Assembly: GCF_003014675.1 (NCBI RefSeq)
Contig: NZ_PYAU01000001.1
Span: 1,240,001-1,304,000 of the forward strand
Length of the DNA: 64,000 bases
Source: Labedella gwakjiensis
GTDB taxonomy: Bacteria; Actinomycetota; Actinomycetes; Actinomycetales; Microbacteriaceae
Direction: 5' to 3'
Made by a program: the position numbers and the translations under genes. Of this stretch, positions 19,678 through 28,272 are shown in pieces. Position 1 is the stretch's first letter. Every line of letters starts with the position of its first letter. Below the pieces are notes generated by a model. The model made no database searches. It worked only from the letters and a program-made list of their open reading frames with translations, and was not told the DNA's origin.

Positions 19678-22170
19678 TCAGCGGTTCAGGCGCGGCCCGC
19701 CGTCCAACGGGACGCCGATCACCATGGTGAGCCCGCCGCCCGGGGTGTCCTCCGTGTCGAGCCGGCCGCCCATGCCCTCCATGAATCCCTTCGAGAGGGC
19801 GAGACCGAGCCCGAGGCCCGTGAGGTTGTCGGTGTCGCCCAGACGCTGGAACGGCACGAAGATGTCCGTCCGCCTCTCGGGCGCGACTCCGGGCCCATGA
19901 TCGGAGATCCGGATCTCCGCGCGGTCGGCGAAGCTGCTCGTCGAGATCCGCACACGGGTGCCGGGAGGGGCGAAGCGCCTCGCGTTGTCGAGGACGTTCA
20001 CGACGACGCGAGCGAGGAGCCCGGGGTCCGCGAGGAGCGGCGGGAGGTCGGGGTCCAGGACGAGCTCGACGTCGGCCGGACCGATCCCGAGCTCGTCGAA
20101 GGCCGGCAGGATGACGTCCTCGGCGTCGACGCGGCGGACGGCGACGGCGAGGACGCCGGCCTCGAGCCGGCTCACGTCGAGCAGGTCCGTGACGAGCGAC
20201 GACAGCGTCGTGAGACTCTCCTGGGCGGTCGCGAGGAGCTCTTCCCGGTCCCCGTCGCTCCACTCCACCTCGGTGGAACGCAGCCCGCTGACGGCGGCCG
20301 TCGCGGCCGTGAGCGGGCGACGGAGGTCGTGACCGAGCGCCGAGAGGAGCGCGGTCCGCACCCGGTCGTTCTCCGTGAGCGGGCCCACCTTCCTCGCCGT
20401 CCGCGAGAGGTCGACGTGTTCGAGGACCACCTCGATCTGCGACGCGATGACCGTGAGGAGGCGCCGCTCGGACGCCTCGAGATCGGCCCCGTGCAGTTCG
20501 AGCGTCGCCCGTGTTCCGACGGGGATCGACGCGAACGCGTCGTCGGGCCGCGGCTCGCCGTCCCGACCGAGGACCTGTCCGTCCGCGACGAGCCGGACAC
20601 CGGTGAGGTTGAACGCCTCCCGCGTGCGGCTCACGAGCGCCTGGAGCGCGCCCTCCCCGCGGAGCACGCTGCCGGACACCGTCGCGAGGAGCTCCGATTC
20701 CGCGGCGGCACGATGCGCCACCCGACTGCGGCGCGCGGCCTGATCCACCACGACGCTCACGAGCACGGCGTTCAGCACGTAGAGCACGAGGGCGAACAGG
20801 TGCAGGGGCTCGTCGACCGTGACGGTGTAGAACGGCTCGACGAAGAAGAAGTCGAGGGTGAGACCGGACAGCAGCGCGGCGAAGAGAGCCGGCCAGATAC
20901 CGCCGACGAGGGCGACGACGATCACGAGGAGCTGATAGCTGAGCACGTCGCTCGTGATCGAGTCGGGGCTGCGGAACCCGACGAGCACCCAGGTCAACAG
21001 GGGTCCGGCCAGCAGCGCGAGCAGCAGCCCGGCGATCCGGCGACGCAGGGTGAGGGCCCCTCCCAGACGGGGAAGGGAGAACCGGCCGCCGGCGGCTTCG
21101 TGATTGACGATGTGGACGTCGATCGCTCCGGCCTCTCGGGTGACGGTCGCTCCGATCCCGGGCCCGGTGAGCGCGGCCGCGAGTCGACTGCGGCGGCTCA
21201 CACCGATGACGAGCTGCGTCGCGTTGACGCTCCGAGCGAAGTCGACGAGAGCCCGGGGGACGTCGTCGCCGACGACCTGGTGATACGTGCCGCCGAGCTT
21301 CTCCACGAGTGCCCGCTGATGGGCCAGGGCGTCCGGATCCGCGGTCCGGAGACCGTCCTGGCTCGTGATGTGCACGGCGAGGAGCTCCCCTCCGGCGGAG
21401 CGGGCGGCGATCCGGGCTCCGCGGCGGAGCAGCGTCTCCCCCTCGACCCCGCCGGTGAGCGTGACGACGACGCGCTCGCGCGCCTCCCATTTGCTGTCGA
21501 TGCCGTGTTCGGCTCGATAGTCCTTCAGCGCACTGTCCACCTCGTCGGCGAGCCAGAGGAGGGCCAGCTCGCGGAGGGCCGTGAGGTTGCCGAGCCGGAA
21601 GTAGTTGGACAGGGCGGCGTCGATGCGTTCGGCGGGGTAGACGCGGCCTCCGGCCAAGCGATCGCGCAGGGCCTCCGGCGCGAGGTCGACCACTTCGATC
21701 TGGTCGGCGGCGCGCAGCACGTGGTCGGGGATCGTCTCCCGCTGCGGGACTCCCGTGATCTGCTGCACGACGTCGTTGAGCGACTCGATGTGCTGGATGT
21801 TGACGGTGGAGATCACGTCGATGCCGGCCTCGAGCAGTCGCTCGACGTCCTGCCACCGCTTCTCGTGCGCCGACCCTGGCGCGTTGGTGTGGGCGAGCTC
21901 GTCGACGAGAGCGAGATCGGGATGCCGGGAGAGGACCCCGTCGAGGTCCATCTCGGTCAGCTCGATCCCGCGGTGCTCCACGACGGAACGCGGGACGATC
22001 TCGAGCCCCTCGGTCATGGCCGTCGTCGCGACCCGACCGTGCGTCTCGACGACGGCGACCACCACGTCGACGCCCTCACCCAGGAGGCGCTTGCCCTCCT
22101 CGAGCATCGTGTAGGTCTTGCCGACGCCTGGGGCGGCGCCCAGCAGCACCCGGAGCCGCCCTCGCTTCAT
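19678..22170 (-). CDS. kdpD: Osmosensitive K+ channel sensor histidine kinase KdpD
   Basis: This 830-residue protein has full KdpD architecture. The N-terminal KdpD domain contains Walker A GAAPGVGKTYTM and LVDELAHTNAPGS. A Usp-like domain follows, then four membrane segments near residues 390-480, a GAF-like stretch, and the histidine kinase core with LLSALGHDLRRPLTAATAAV (phospho-accepting His) and the ATPase boxes NVLDNARRFAPPGT and DHGPGV. It senses turgor or K+ limitation and should phosphorylate KdpE. It starts three bases after the kdpC stop. No kdpE lies downstream in this window. Confidence 0.95.
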   Translation of the reverse strand: MKRGRLRVLLGAAPGVGKTYTMLEEGKRLLGEGVDVVVAVVETHGRVATTAMTEGLEIVPRSVVEHRGIELTEMDLDGVLSRHPDLALVDELAHTNAPGSAHEKRWQDVERLLEAGIDVISTVNIQHIESLNDVVQQITGVPQRETIPDHVLRAADQIEVVDLAPEALRDRLAGGRVYPAERIDAALSNYFRLGNLTALRELALLWLADEVDSALKDYRAEHGIDSKWEARERVVVTLTGGVEGETLLRRGARIAARSAGGELLAVHITSQDGLRTADPDALAHQRALVEKLGGTYHQVVGDDVPRALVDFARSVNATQLVIGVSRRSRLAAALTGPGIGATVTREAGAIDVHIVNHEAAGGRFSLPRLGGALTLRRRIAGLLLALLAGPLLTWVLVGFRSPDSITSDVLSYQLLVIVVALVGGIWPALFAALLSGLTLDFFFVEPFYTVTVDEPLHLFALVLYVLNAVLVSVVVDQAARRSRVAHRAAAESELLATVSGSVLRGEGALQALVSRTREAFNLTGVRLVADGQVLGRDGEPRPDDAFASIPVGTRATLELHGADLEASERRLLTVIASQIEVVLEHVDLSRTARKVGPLTENDRVRTALLSALGHDLRRPLTAATAAVSGLRSTEVEWSDGDREELLATAQESLTTLSSLVTDLLDVSRLEAGVLAVAVRRVDAEDVILPAFDELGIGPADVELVLDPDLPPLLADPGLLARVVVNVLDNARRFAPPGTRVRISTSSFADRAEIRISDHGPGVAPERRTDIFVPFQRLGDTDNLTGLGLGLALSKGFMEGMGGRLDTEDTPGGGLTMVIGVPLDGGPRLNR

Positions 22171-22173
22171 CGG

Positions 22174-22782
22174 CTAGCCGTCCAGTTCCTGCAGCGCGAT
22201 GTTGAGCTCGAGCACGTTCACGCGGCTCTCGCCGAGGTACCCGGCGTCGGGACCCTGGATGGACCTCTCCACGAGGGCGCGCACGTCCTCGACGGGGAGG
22301 CCGCGTTCGTCCGCGACGCGCTCCACCTGGAGCAGCGCATACGCGGGGCTGATGTGCGGGTCGAGGCCGGATGCCGAGGCCGTGACGGCGTCGACCGGCA
22401 CCTCGTCGGGGTCGACTCCGTTGAACGCGGCCACCTGCGCGCGACGTTCCTCGATCGCCGCGATGAGGTCGTCGTTCTCCGGTCCGAGGTTCGATCCGCT
22501 CGACGCACCGGCGTCGTACCCGTCGCCGGCGGCCGACGGGCGGGACTGGAACCACTGGGGCAGCGGGTTGCCGTCGGCGTCGGTGAACGACTGACCGATG
22601 AGGGACGACCCCACCGTCTCACCGTCCGCCGACACCGTGGATCCGTTCGCCTGCGCCGGGAAGGCGAGCTGGCCGACTCCGAGGACGACGAGCGGATAGC
22701 CGACGCCCAGGAGGACAGTGAGGACGAGCATCGCCCGTACGGCGACTCCCGCCGTCCGGAGGGTGCTGCGTGGTGCACTCAT
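22174..22782 (-). CDS. kdpC: K+-transporting ATPase subunit KdpC
   Basis: This 202-residue single-pass membrane protein has an N-terminal hydrophobic segment and the KdpC motifs GYPLVVLGVGQLAFPAQANG and GLDPHISPAYALLQVERVAD. It stabilises the KdpFABC complex and aids ATP binding. ATG 22782 was chosen because the upstream in-frame residues to 22884 fall inside the kdpB end and are low-complexity serine. The conserved ending NVLELNIALQELDG is present. Confidence 0.93.
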   Translation of the reverse strand: MSAPRSTLRTAGVAVRAMLVLTVLLGVGYPLVVLGVGQLAFPAQANGSTVSADGETVGSSLIGQSFTDADGNPLPQWFQSRPSAAGDGYDAGASSGSNLGPENDDLIAAIEERRAQVAAFNGVDPDEVPVDAVTASASGLDPHISPAYALLQVERVADERGLPVEDVRALVERSIQGPDAGYLGESRVNVLELNIALQELDG

Positions 22783-22816
22783 GACGAGTTTCTTCTTTCT
22801 CGAGCTGCTGACCGGA

Positions 22817-24976
22817 TCAGAATCCGGGGATGAGGGTGACGACGAGGTCGATGAGCTTGATGCCGACGAACGGCGCGATGACACCGCCGAGTCCGTAGAC
22901 GAGCAGGTTCCGTCCGAGGACGCGCGAGGCGCTCAACGGGCGGTACCTCACGCCGCGGAGAGCCAGCGGGATGAGCACCACGATGACGATCGCGTTGAAG
23001 ATGATCGCCGACAGCACGGCCGAGGCCGGCGAGTGCAGGCCCATGATGTTGAGCACTCCGAGCCCCGGGAAGATCCCGATGAACATCGCCGGGATGATCG
23101 CGAAGTACTTGGCGATGTCGTTCGCGATCGAGAACGTCGTGAGCGCGCCGCGCGTGATGAGCAGCTGCTTCCCGATCGCGACGATGTCGATGAGCTTCGT
23201 CGGGTCGGAGTCGAGGTCGACCATGTTGCCGGCCTCCTTCGCGGCCGACGTACCCGTGTTCATCGCGACGCCCACGTCCGCCTGCGCGAGGGCAGGCGCG
23301 TCGTTCGTGCCGTCTCCCGTCATCGCGACGAGGTTGCCGCCCGCCTGCTCCTTCTTGATGAGCTCCATCTTGTCCTCGGGCGTCGCCTCGGCCAGGAAGT
23401 CGTCGACCCCGGCCTCGGCCGCGATGGCCTTGGCCGTGAGCGGGTTGTCGCCCGTGATCATGACCGTGCGGATGCCCATCGAGCGCAGTTCGGCGAAGCG
23501 CTCCTTGAGCCCGTCCTTCACGACGTCCTTGAGGTGCACGACACCGAGGATGCGTCCGGTGCCGTCCGGCGCGGTGACCGCGACCACGAGCGGCGTGCCA
23601 CCGCTCTGCGAGATGCGTTCGACGCTCTCGTCGAGATCGGCGATCACCGAGCTCGCCGTTCGCCCGCTGCGCTCGATCCAGGCGATGACGGCCGAGGACG
23701 CACCCTTCCGGATCTGCGTGCCGTCGGGCTCGTCGAGACCCGACATGCGCGTCTGCGCGGTGAAGGGGACGATCTCGCCGGGGGCCGACGGGCCGACGTC
23801 CACGCCGCGGGCCACCGCGAGGTCGACGATCGATTTGCCCTCGGGCGTCGGGTCGGCGAGGGAGGAGAGGGCCGCGGCCCGGATGAGCTCCGTCGCGTCC
23901 ACTCCCCCGAGCGGCACGAACTCGGCCGCCTGGCGGTTGCCGTACGTGATCGTGCCCGTCTTGTCGAGCAGGAGCGTCGTGACGTCTCCCGCCGCCTCGA
24001 CGGCGCGCCCCGACATGGCGAGGACGTTCCGCTGCACGAGCCGATCCATGCCCGCGATGCCGATCGCGGAGAGGAGGGCACCGATCGTGGTCGGGATGAG
24101 GCACACGAGGAGGGCGATGAGCACGGGGACGCTCGCCTCGGCGCCCACGTACGAGGCGATCGGGTTGATCGTCAGCGTGACCACCACGAAGATGATCGAC
24201 AGGCTCGCGAGGAGCACGTTGAGCGCGATCTCGTTGGGCGTCTTCTGCCGCGCGGCACCCTCGACGAGGCTGATCATCCGGTCGACGAACGTCTCGCCGG
24301 GCTTCGAGGTGATGCGCACGACGATGCGGTCGGAGAGCACCCGGGTTCCGCCCGTCACGGCACTGCGGTCGCCGCCGGACTCTCGCACGACCGGGGCCGA
24401 TTCGCCCGTGATGGCCGACTCGTCGATCGAGGCGATGCCCCAGACGATGTCGCCGTCACCGGGCACCAGTTCGCCCGCCGCGACGACGACGACGTCACCG
24501 AGAGCGAGGTCCGCCGACGAGAGATCGGCGACGTGCGCCCGCTCCGCCGATGGATCCGCCGCGGCGTCGTAGTCGGTCACCCGGTGCGCCGTCGTACTCG
24601 TTCGGGTCTGGCGGAGGCTGTCGGCCTGCGCTTTGCCGCGCCCCTCCGCCACGGATTCGGCGAGGTTGGCGAAGATCACGGTCAGCCAGAGCCAGACCGC
24701 GATGCCCCACGTGAAGGTGAGCGGGATCGCCGACCCTCCGGAGGTCTCGGGGCCGCCGACGAAAGGCTCGGCGATCGCGATGACGGTGGTGAGGACGGCC
24801 CCGACCTCCACGATGAACATGACGGGGTTCCGCCACATCGATCGGGGGTCGAGCTTCCGGATGGCGCCGGGGACGGCCTCGACGAGGGCAGCGGCGTTGA
24901 ACGCGCTCTTCGGTCCGCCGGTCGGCGTCGTTTCCGACGTCTCCCGAGGAGTCGTCTGTGCGGTGGTTGTGGACAT
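22817..24976 (-). CDS. kdpB: K+-transporting P-type ATPase catalytic subunit KdpB
   Basis: This 719-residue P-type ATPase shows [14 protein letters not shown] at the N-terminus, TGESAPV (actuator), the phosphorylated Asp in [13 protein letters not shown], and [10 protein letters not shown] and [20 protein letters not shown] (hinge). It hydrolyses ATP to drive K+ uptake through KdpA. It starts three bases after the kdpA stop. All catalytic residues appear intact. Confidence 0.96.
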   Translation of the reverse strand: MSTTTAQTTPRETSETTPTGGPKSAFNAAALVEAVPGAIRKLDPRSMWRNPVMFIVEVGAVLTTVIAIAEPFVGGPETSGGSAIPLTFTWGIAVWLWLTVIFANLAESVAEGRGKAQADSLRQTRTSTTAHRVTDYDAAADPSAERAHVADLSSADLALGDVVVVAAGELVPGDGDIVWGIASIDESAITGESAPVVRESGGDRSAVTGGTRVLSDRIVVRITSKPGETFVDRMISLVEGAARQKTPNEIALNVLLASLSIIFVVVTLTINPIASYVGAEASVPVLIALLVCLIPTTIGALLSAIGIAGMDRLVQRNVLAMSGRAVEAAGDVTTLLLDKTGTITYGNRQAAEFVPLGGVDATELIRAAALSSLADPTPEGKSIVDLAVARGVDVGPSAPGEIVPFTAQTRMSGLDEPDGTQIRKGASSAVIAWIERSGRTASSVIADLDESVERISQSGGTPLVVAVTAPDGTGRILGVVHLKDVVKDGLKERFAELRSMGIRTVMITGDNPLTAKAIAAEAGVDDFLAEATPEDKMELIKKEQAGGNLVAMTGDGTNDAPALAQADVGVAMNTGTSAAKEAGNMVDLDSDPTKLIDIVAIGKQLLITRGALTTFSIANDIAKYFAIIPAMFIGIFPGLGVLNIMGLHSPASAVLSAIIFNAIVIVVLIPLALRGVRYRPLSASRVLGRNLLVYGLGGVIAPFVGIKLIDLVVTLIPGF

Positions 24977-24979
24977 GGT

Positions 24980-26653
24980 CTAGAGCAGCCCTTCTGCGAG
25001 GGGACCCAGTGTGAGCACCGGGAAGAAGGTGAGAGCGGTCACGATGACCGTCACACCGATGAGGAGGCCGACGAAGAGCGGCCGGTGGGTCGGCAGGGTG
25101 CCGGCGGTGGCGGGGACCTTGTCCTGAGCGGCGAAGGATCCGGCGAGGGCGAGGACGAAGACGATCGGGAGGAACCGTCCGAGGAGCATCACGACGCCGA
25201 GCGCCGTGTTGAGCCACGGAGTGTTCGCCGTGAGCCCCGCGAAGGCCGAACCGTTGTTGTTGGCCGCCGAGGTGAAGGCGTACAGCACCTCTGAGAGCCC
25301 GTGGTTGCCCGGGTTCCAGATCGACGTCGATTCGACGTCCGACCGGATGGCCGGGATCGCGAAGCTCAACGCCGTGCCGGCGAGGACGAGGGTCGGCATC
25401 ACGAGGATGTAGAGGCTCGCGAGTTTGATCTGGGTCGGGCCGATCTTCTTGCCGAGGTACTCGGGGGTGCGACCCACGAGCAGACCGGCCACGAAGACGG
25501 CGATGATCGCGAGGATCAGGATGCCGTAGATGCCCGCTCCGACGCCTCCCGGCGCGATCTCGCCGAGCATCATGTTGAGCATCGGCATCATTCCGCCGAC
25601 GGCCGTGTAGGAGTCGTGCATCGAGTTGACGGCACCCGTCGACGTGAGGGTGCTCGACGTGCCGAAGAGGGTCGATCCGAAGATCCCGAAGCGCTGCTCC
25701 TTGCCCTCCATCGCCCCACCCGCGAGCTGGGGCGCGGTTCCGGCTCCGGCGCGTTCGAGCAGGGTCAGGATGGTCAACGACGCGATGTAGAAGAACGACA
25801 TGACGGCGACGAGTGCGTACCCCTGACGCTTGTCGCCGACCATGCGGCCGAAGGTGCGCGGCAGCGAGAACGGGATCATGAGCATGAGGACGATCTGGAA
25901 GAGGCTCGTCCAGGCTGTGGGGTTCTCGAACGGGTGAGCCGCGTTGGCGTTGAAGAAGCCGCCGCCGTTCGTTCCGAGGTTCTTGATCGCCTCCTGCGAG
26001 GCCACGAGGCCGCCCGGCAGGTTCTGGGTTCCGCCCGAGAGGGTCGCGATCTCCGTGAACCCGTTGAGGTTCTGGATCACGCCTCCCGCCAGGAGCACGA
26101 TCGCGCTCACGACGGCGACGGGAAGGAGAAGCCGCCAGGTGCCGCGGGTGAGGTCGACCCAGAAGTTGCCGAGCGTTCCCGTCCGGCTGCGCGCGAAGCC
26201 GCGGATGAGGGCGACGGCTACGGCGAGCCCCACGGCCGCCGACACGAAGTTCTGGACGGCGAGGCCGACGGCCTGGACGGTGTAACCCATCGTGAGCTCA
26301 GGCGAGTACGACTGCCAGTTGGTGTTCGTGACGAACGACACCGCGGTGTTGAAGGACAGTCCTTCCGGCACGGCGGGCAGCCCGAGGGAGTACGGGAGGA
26401 TCACCTGGAGGCGCTGCAGCAGGTACAGCAGCAGGAGGCCGACGGCCGAGAACCACAGCACGCTGCGGAGATAGGCCTGCCAGGTCTGCTCGGCCGACGA
26501 GTCGACGCCGATGACGCGGTAGAAGCCGCGCTCGATGCGCAGGTCTTTCCGCGATGTGTAGATGCGTGCCATGTACTCGCCGAGCGGCCGGTAGAGGAGC
26601 GCGAGGATCAGCGCGAGGGTGCCGAACTGCAGCACCGTGAAGAGGACGTCCAT
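24980..26653 (-). CDS. kdpA: K+-transporting ATPase channel subunit KdpA
   Basis: This 557-residue polytopic protein matches KdpA in length and sequence. It has selectivity-filter-like repeats such as [37 protein letters not shown] and [18 protein letters not shown]. It forms the K+ channel of the Kdp pump. ATG 26653 lies just after kdpF and is preceded by GGAG at 11 bases. Confidence 0.96.
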   Translation of the reverse strand: MDVLFTVLQFGTLALILALLYRPLGEYMARIYTSRKDLRIERGFYRVIGVDSSAEQTWQAYLRSVLWFSAVGLLLLYLLQRLQVILPYSLGLPAVPEGLSFNTAVSFVTNTNWQSYSPELTMGYTVQAVGLAVQNFVSAAVGLAVAVALIRGFARSRTGTLGNFWVDLTRGTWRLLLPVAVVSAIVLLAGGVIQNLNGFTEIATLSGGTQNLPGGLVASQEAIKNLGTNGGGFFNANAAHPFENPTAWTSLFQIVLMLMIPFSLPRTFGRMVGDKRQGYALVAVMSFFYIASLTILTLLERAGAGTAPQLAGGAMEGKEQRFGIFGSTLFGTSSTLTSTGAVNSMHDSYTAVGGMMPMLNMMLGEIAPGGVGAGIYGILILAIIAVFVAGLLVGRTPEYLGKKIGPTQIKLASLYILVMPTLVLAGTALSFAIPAIRSDVESTSIWNPGNHGLSEVLYAFTSAANNNGSAFAGLTANTPWLNTALGVVMLLGRFLPIVFVLALAGSFAAQDKVPATAGTLPTHRPLFVGLLIGVTVIVTALTFFPVLTLGPLAEGLL

Positions 26654-26655
26654 CG

Positions 26656-26745
26656 TCAGAATCGCTCCGGCTTCACGAGGGCGTACACGAGGTACACGAT
26701 GGCGGCGATTCCGAGGCCGGCGGCCAGGAGGGAGAAGACGATCAC
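26656..26745 (-). CDS. kdpF: K+-transporting ATPase small subunit KdpF
   Basis: This 29-residue single membrane helix reads [20 protein letters not shown] followed by YALVKPERF, the classic KdpF ending. It stabilises the KdpABC complex in the membrane. GTG 26745 overlaps the stop of the preceding 27-codon smORF by four bases (GTGA), so translation is probably coupled. It is too short for many gene finders. Confidence 0.92.
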   Translation of the reverse strand: MIVFSLLAAGLGIAAIVYLVYALVKPERF

Positions 26746-26825
26746 AGCTTCTCGACCCCCCTGCCGACGAGGCCGACGAGAACGAACACGGCGATGATGC
26801 CGAGCACGTACACGATGTCGAGCAC
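26742..26825 (-). CDS. 27-residue membrane smORF upstream of kdpF
   Basis: A GTG at 26825 is preceded by the strong ribosome site AAGGAG five bases upstream. It opens a 27-codon frame encoding a short hydrophobic peptide: [20 protein letters not shown] plus the basic tail RGVEKL. It is one probable transmembrane helix ending in charged residues, much like KdpF. Its stop overlaps the kdpF start by four bases. The good ribosome site serves this frame and not kdpF, which has none of its own. It may be an additional Kdp subunit or a coupling leader. I do not recognise an established name for it. Confidence 0.75.
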   Translation of the reverse strand: MLDIVYVLGIIAVFVLVGLVGRGVEKL

Positions 26826-26907
26826 GGTTGCTCCTTCTGGAGAACTGATGGCGCGATCCCTGGTGGGATCCGGTCGCCCCGACGGGGGCACAGCAACCGA
26901 GTAGACA
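26826..26907 (-). promoter_or_regulatory. kdp mRNA leader with three-way-junction potential over the ribosome site
   Basis: Read on the minus strand, GGTTGCT (26898-26892) pairs with AGCAACC (26832-26826), which touches the start codon and the Shine-Dalgarno. Between them lie hairpins GCCCC-CGTC-GGGGC and GATCCC-ACCA-GGGATC. An alternative CTCC-AGAA-GGAG hairpin would also bury the Shine-Dalgarno. A -10-like TCTACT ends at 26901, so transcription could begin at the first stem. Such folding could switch translation of the whole operon. No known riboswitch class is recognised. Confidence 0.45.
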
Positions 26908-27205
26908 CCCCGCGACGCGGCCGGAAGGCCGTCCTAACGGAATCCACACGGCCTCACGACAGACCCTTACGGCATCGATACAGCGACGCGGATCGCGCCG
27001 ACGGAACCGTCGGGAGGGCGACCTCCGGGTCGGCGGTACGTCAGGACGTGCGGAGCGGACCCGACGGAGGGTCGGTGACGCCCGAAAGCGGGTAGGCGGC
27101 GCCGTCGGCCGGTCCGATAGCCTCGTCCCGGTCCGCCCGGCGCACCGCCCCTCCCCCCCCCGATCCAGCGGTCCGACAGCGGTCCGCGGAAAGCGACGCC
27201 CCACC
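26908..27205. promoter_or_regulatory. Divergent control region between kdp and the lipoprotein gene
   Basis: The region holds direct repeats CCTAACGG (26933-26940) and CCTTACGG (26965-26972), whose starts are 32 bp apart, about three helix turns. They lie upstream of the presumed kdp -10 and are candidate KdpE sites. The rest is GC-rich with a C-tract near 27150 and no supported gene. Confidence 0.35.
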
Positions 27206-27712
27206 ATGTCTCGACGTTCCGTCATCCGCCGACTCGCCCTCGGCGCCGCAGCCGCCACCTCCGTCGTCGTGCTCCTCTCCGGATGCAGCGCGATCAGCAG
27301 CCTCCTCGGCGGCGAGACGCGCGACGAGTCCGGCGCGATCGTGGAGGGCGGCGACACCGACGTGTTCACGTTGGCGGAGGGCGACTGCATCGACGACGAG
27401 GCGACGACGGAGGGCGAGGTCAGCGAGGTTCCCACCGTTCCGTGCAGCGACCCGCACACGTGGGAGGTCTACAAGAACGTCACCGTGACCGAGGACGAGT
27501 ACCCCGGCGACTCCGGCATCCAGGACATCGCCGAAGAGGAGTGCATGGCGGCGTTCGAGACGTTCGTGGGCGTGGCGTACGAGGACTCGGTCCACGAGTT
27601 CAACTACTACACGCCCGTCTCGGAGGGCTGGGACATGGGCGACCGCACCATCAACTGCCTGATCGGCGGCATGGAGCAGACCACCGGCAGCCTCGAAGGC
27701 GCGGCCGAGTAG
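27206..27712 (+). CDS. Septum-formation-related lipoprotein
   Basis: This 168-residue protein has a twin-Arg-free signal peptide ending in the lipobox LLSGC (Cys27). The mature part has EGDCIDDEA...VPCSDPHTWEVYKNV and a later CMAAFE and NCLIGG. The Cys-x3-PHxxEVY pattern is that of the actinobacterial 'septum formation' domain (Pfam Septum_form), whose role is uncertain. It is probably an outer-leaflet lipoprotein. It is divergent from kdp. Confidence 0.78.
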   Translation: MSRRSVIRRLALGAAAATSVVVLLSGCSAISSLLGGETRDESGAIVEGGDTDVFTLAEGDCIDDEATTEGEVSEVPTVPCSDPHTWEVYKNVTVTEDEYPGDSGIQDIAEEECMAAFETFVGVAYEDSVHEFNYYTPVSEGWDMGDRTINCLIGGMEQTTGSLEGAAE

Positions 27713-27778
27713 AGCGGCCGAGCAGAGCGGCGGAGACCGCGCCGCCCCGACCTTTCAGTGAACGGCGAGCTCGGCGGA

Positions 27779-28204
27779 TCAGCCGGATCGTCGGCTGCGC
27801 ATCGCGCGGGTGACGGTAACGGTGCGACCGTCCGGCGCCTCGCCCGCTGCGAGCGCGTCGTACTCCGGCGATCCGAGCGGCACGAGGGCGACTCGACCGT
27901 CCGCGTCGGCGTGGACACCCCAGCCGTACCGCTTGCCGAGGTCGCTCGACCTCAGGCACGGCTGCCCCTTCGAGAAGAACTGTGCACGGACGGCGTCCCG
28001 TTCGCCGTCGGGAACGCCCTTCCGGTCGGCCCAGACCGCGAAGATGACGTCATCCGACGTGTGCGCGTACGGCGCCTCCGCGATCATCCGGTACGTCGCC
28101 TCCGCGATGCTCGGAGTCGCGCGCACGGGTGGCTCGGCCGGGCCGTGGGCCGACGTGTCCTCCGCCACCGCAATGAACGTGTCGTAGTAGTTCGTGGTGT
28201 GCAT
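27779..28204 (-). CDS. DUF6157 family protein
   Basis: This 141-residue protein begins with HTTNYYDTFIAVAEDTSAHG and contains ATYRMIAEAPYAHTSDDVIF and GQPCLRSSDLGKRYGWGVHA. This is the DUF6157 pattern (short cytosolic proteins of unknown function). ATG 28204 follows AGGA by eight bases. A very long in-frame extension upstream (to 29416) is antisense-like read-through across the SGNH-GAF gene and is not used. Confidence 0.82.
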   Translation of the reverse strand: MHTTNYYDTFIAVAEDTSAHGPAEPPVRATPSIAEATYRMIAEAPYAHTSDDVIFAVWADRKGVPDGERDAVRAQFFSKGQPCLRSSDLGKRYGWGVHADADGRVALVPLGSPEYDALAAGEAPDGRTVTVTRAMRSRRSG

Positions 28205-28272
28205 GACGGAATCCTGCCCCTCCGTGATGCGCGGCGCCAGCCCTCGATCGCAGGGGTCCTGCGCCGACCGAC

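Noticed and set aside
19321-22833. 1170-codon plus-strand frame antisense to kdpD/kdpC
   Set aside because: The minus strand encodes full KdpD and KdpC with intact motifs, and the antisense product is a repetitive charged sequence without a ribosome site or domain.
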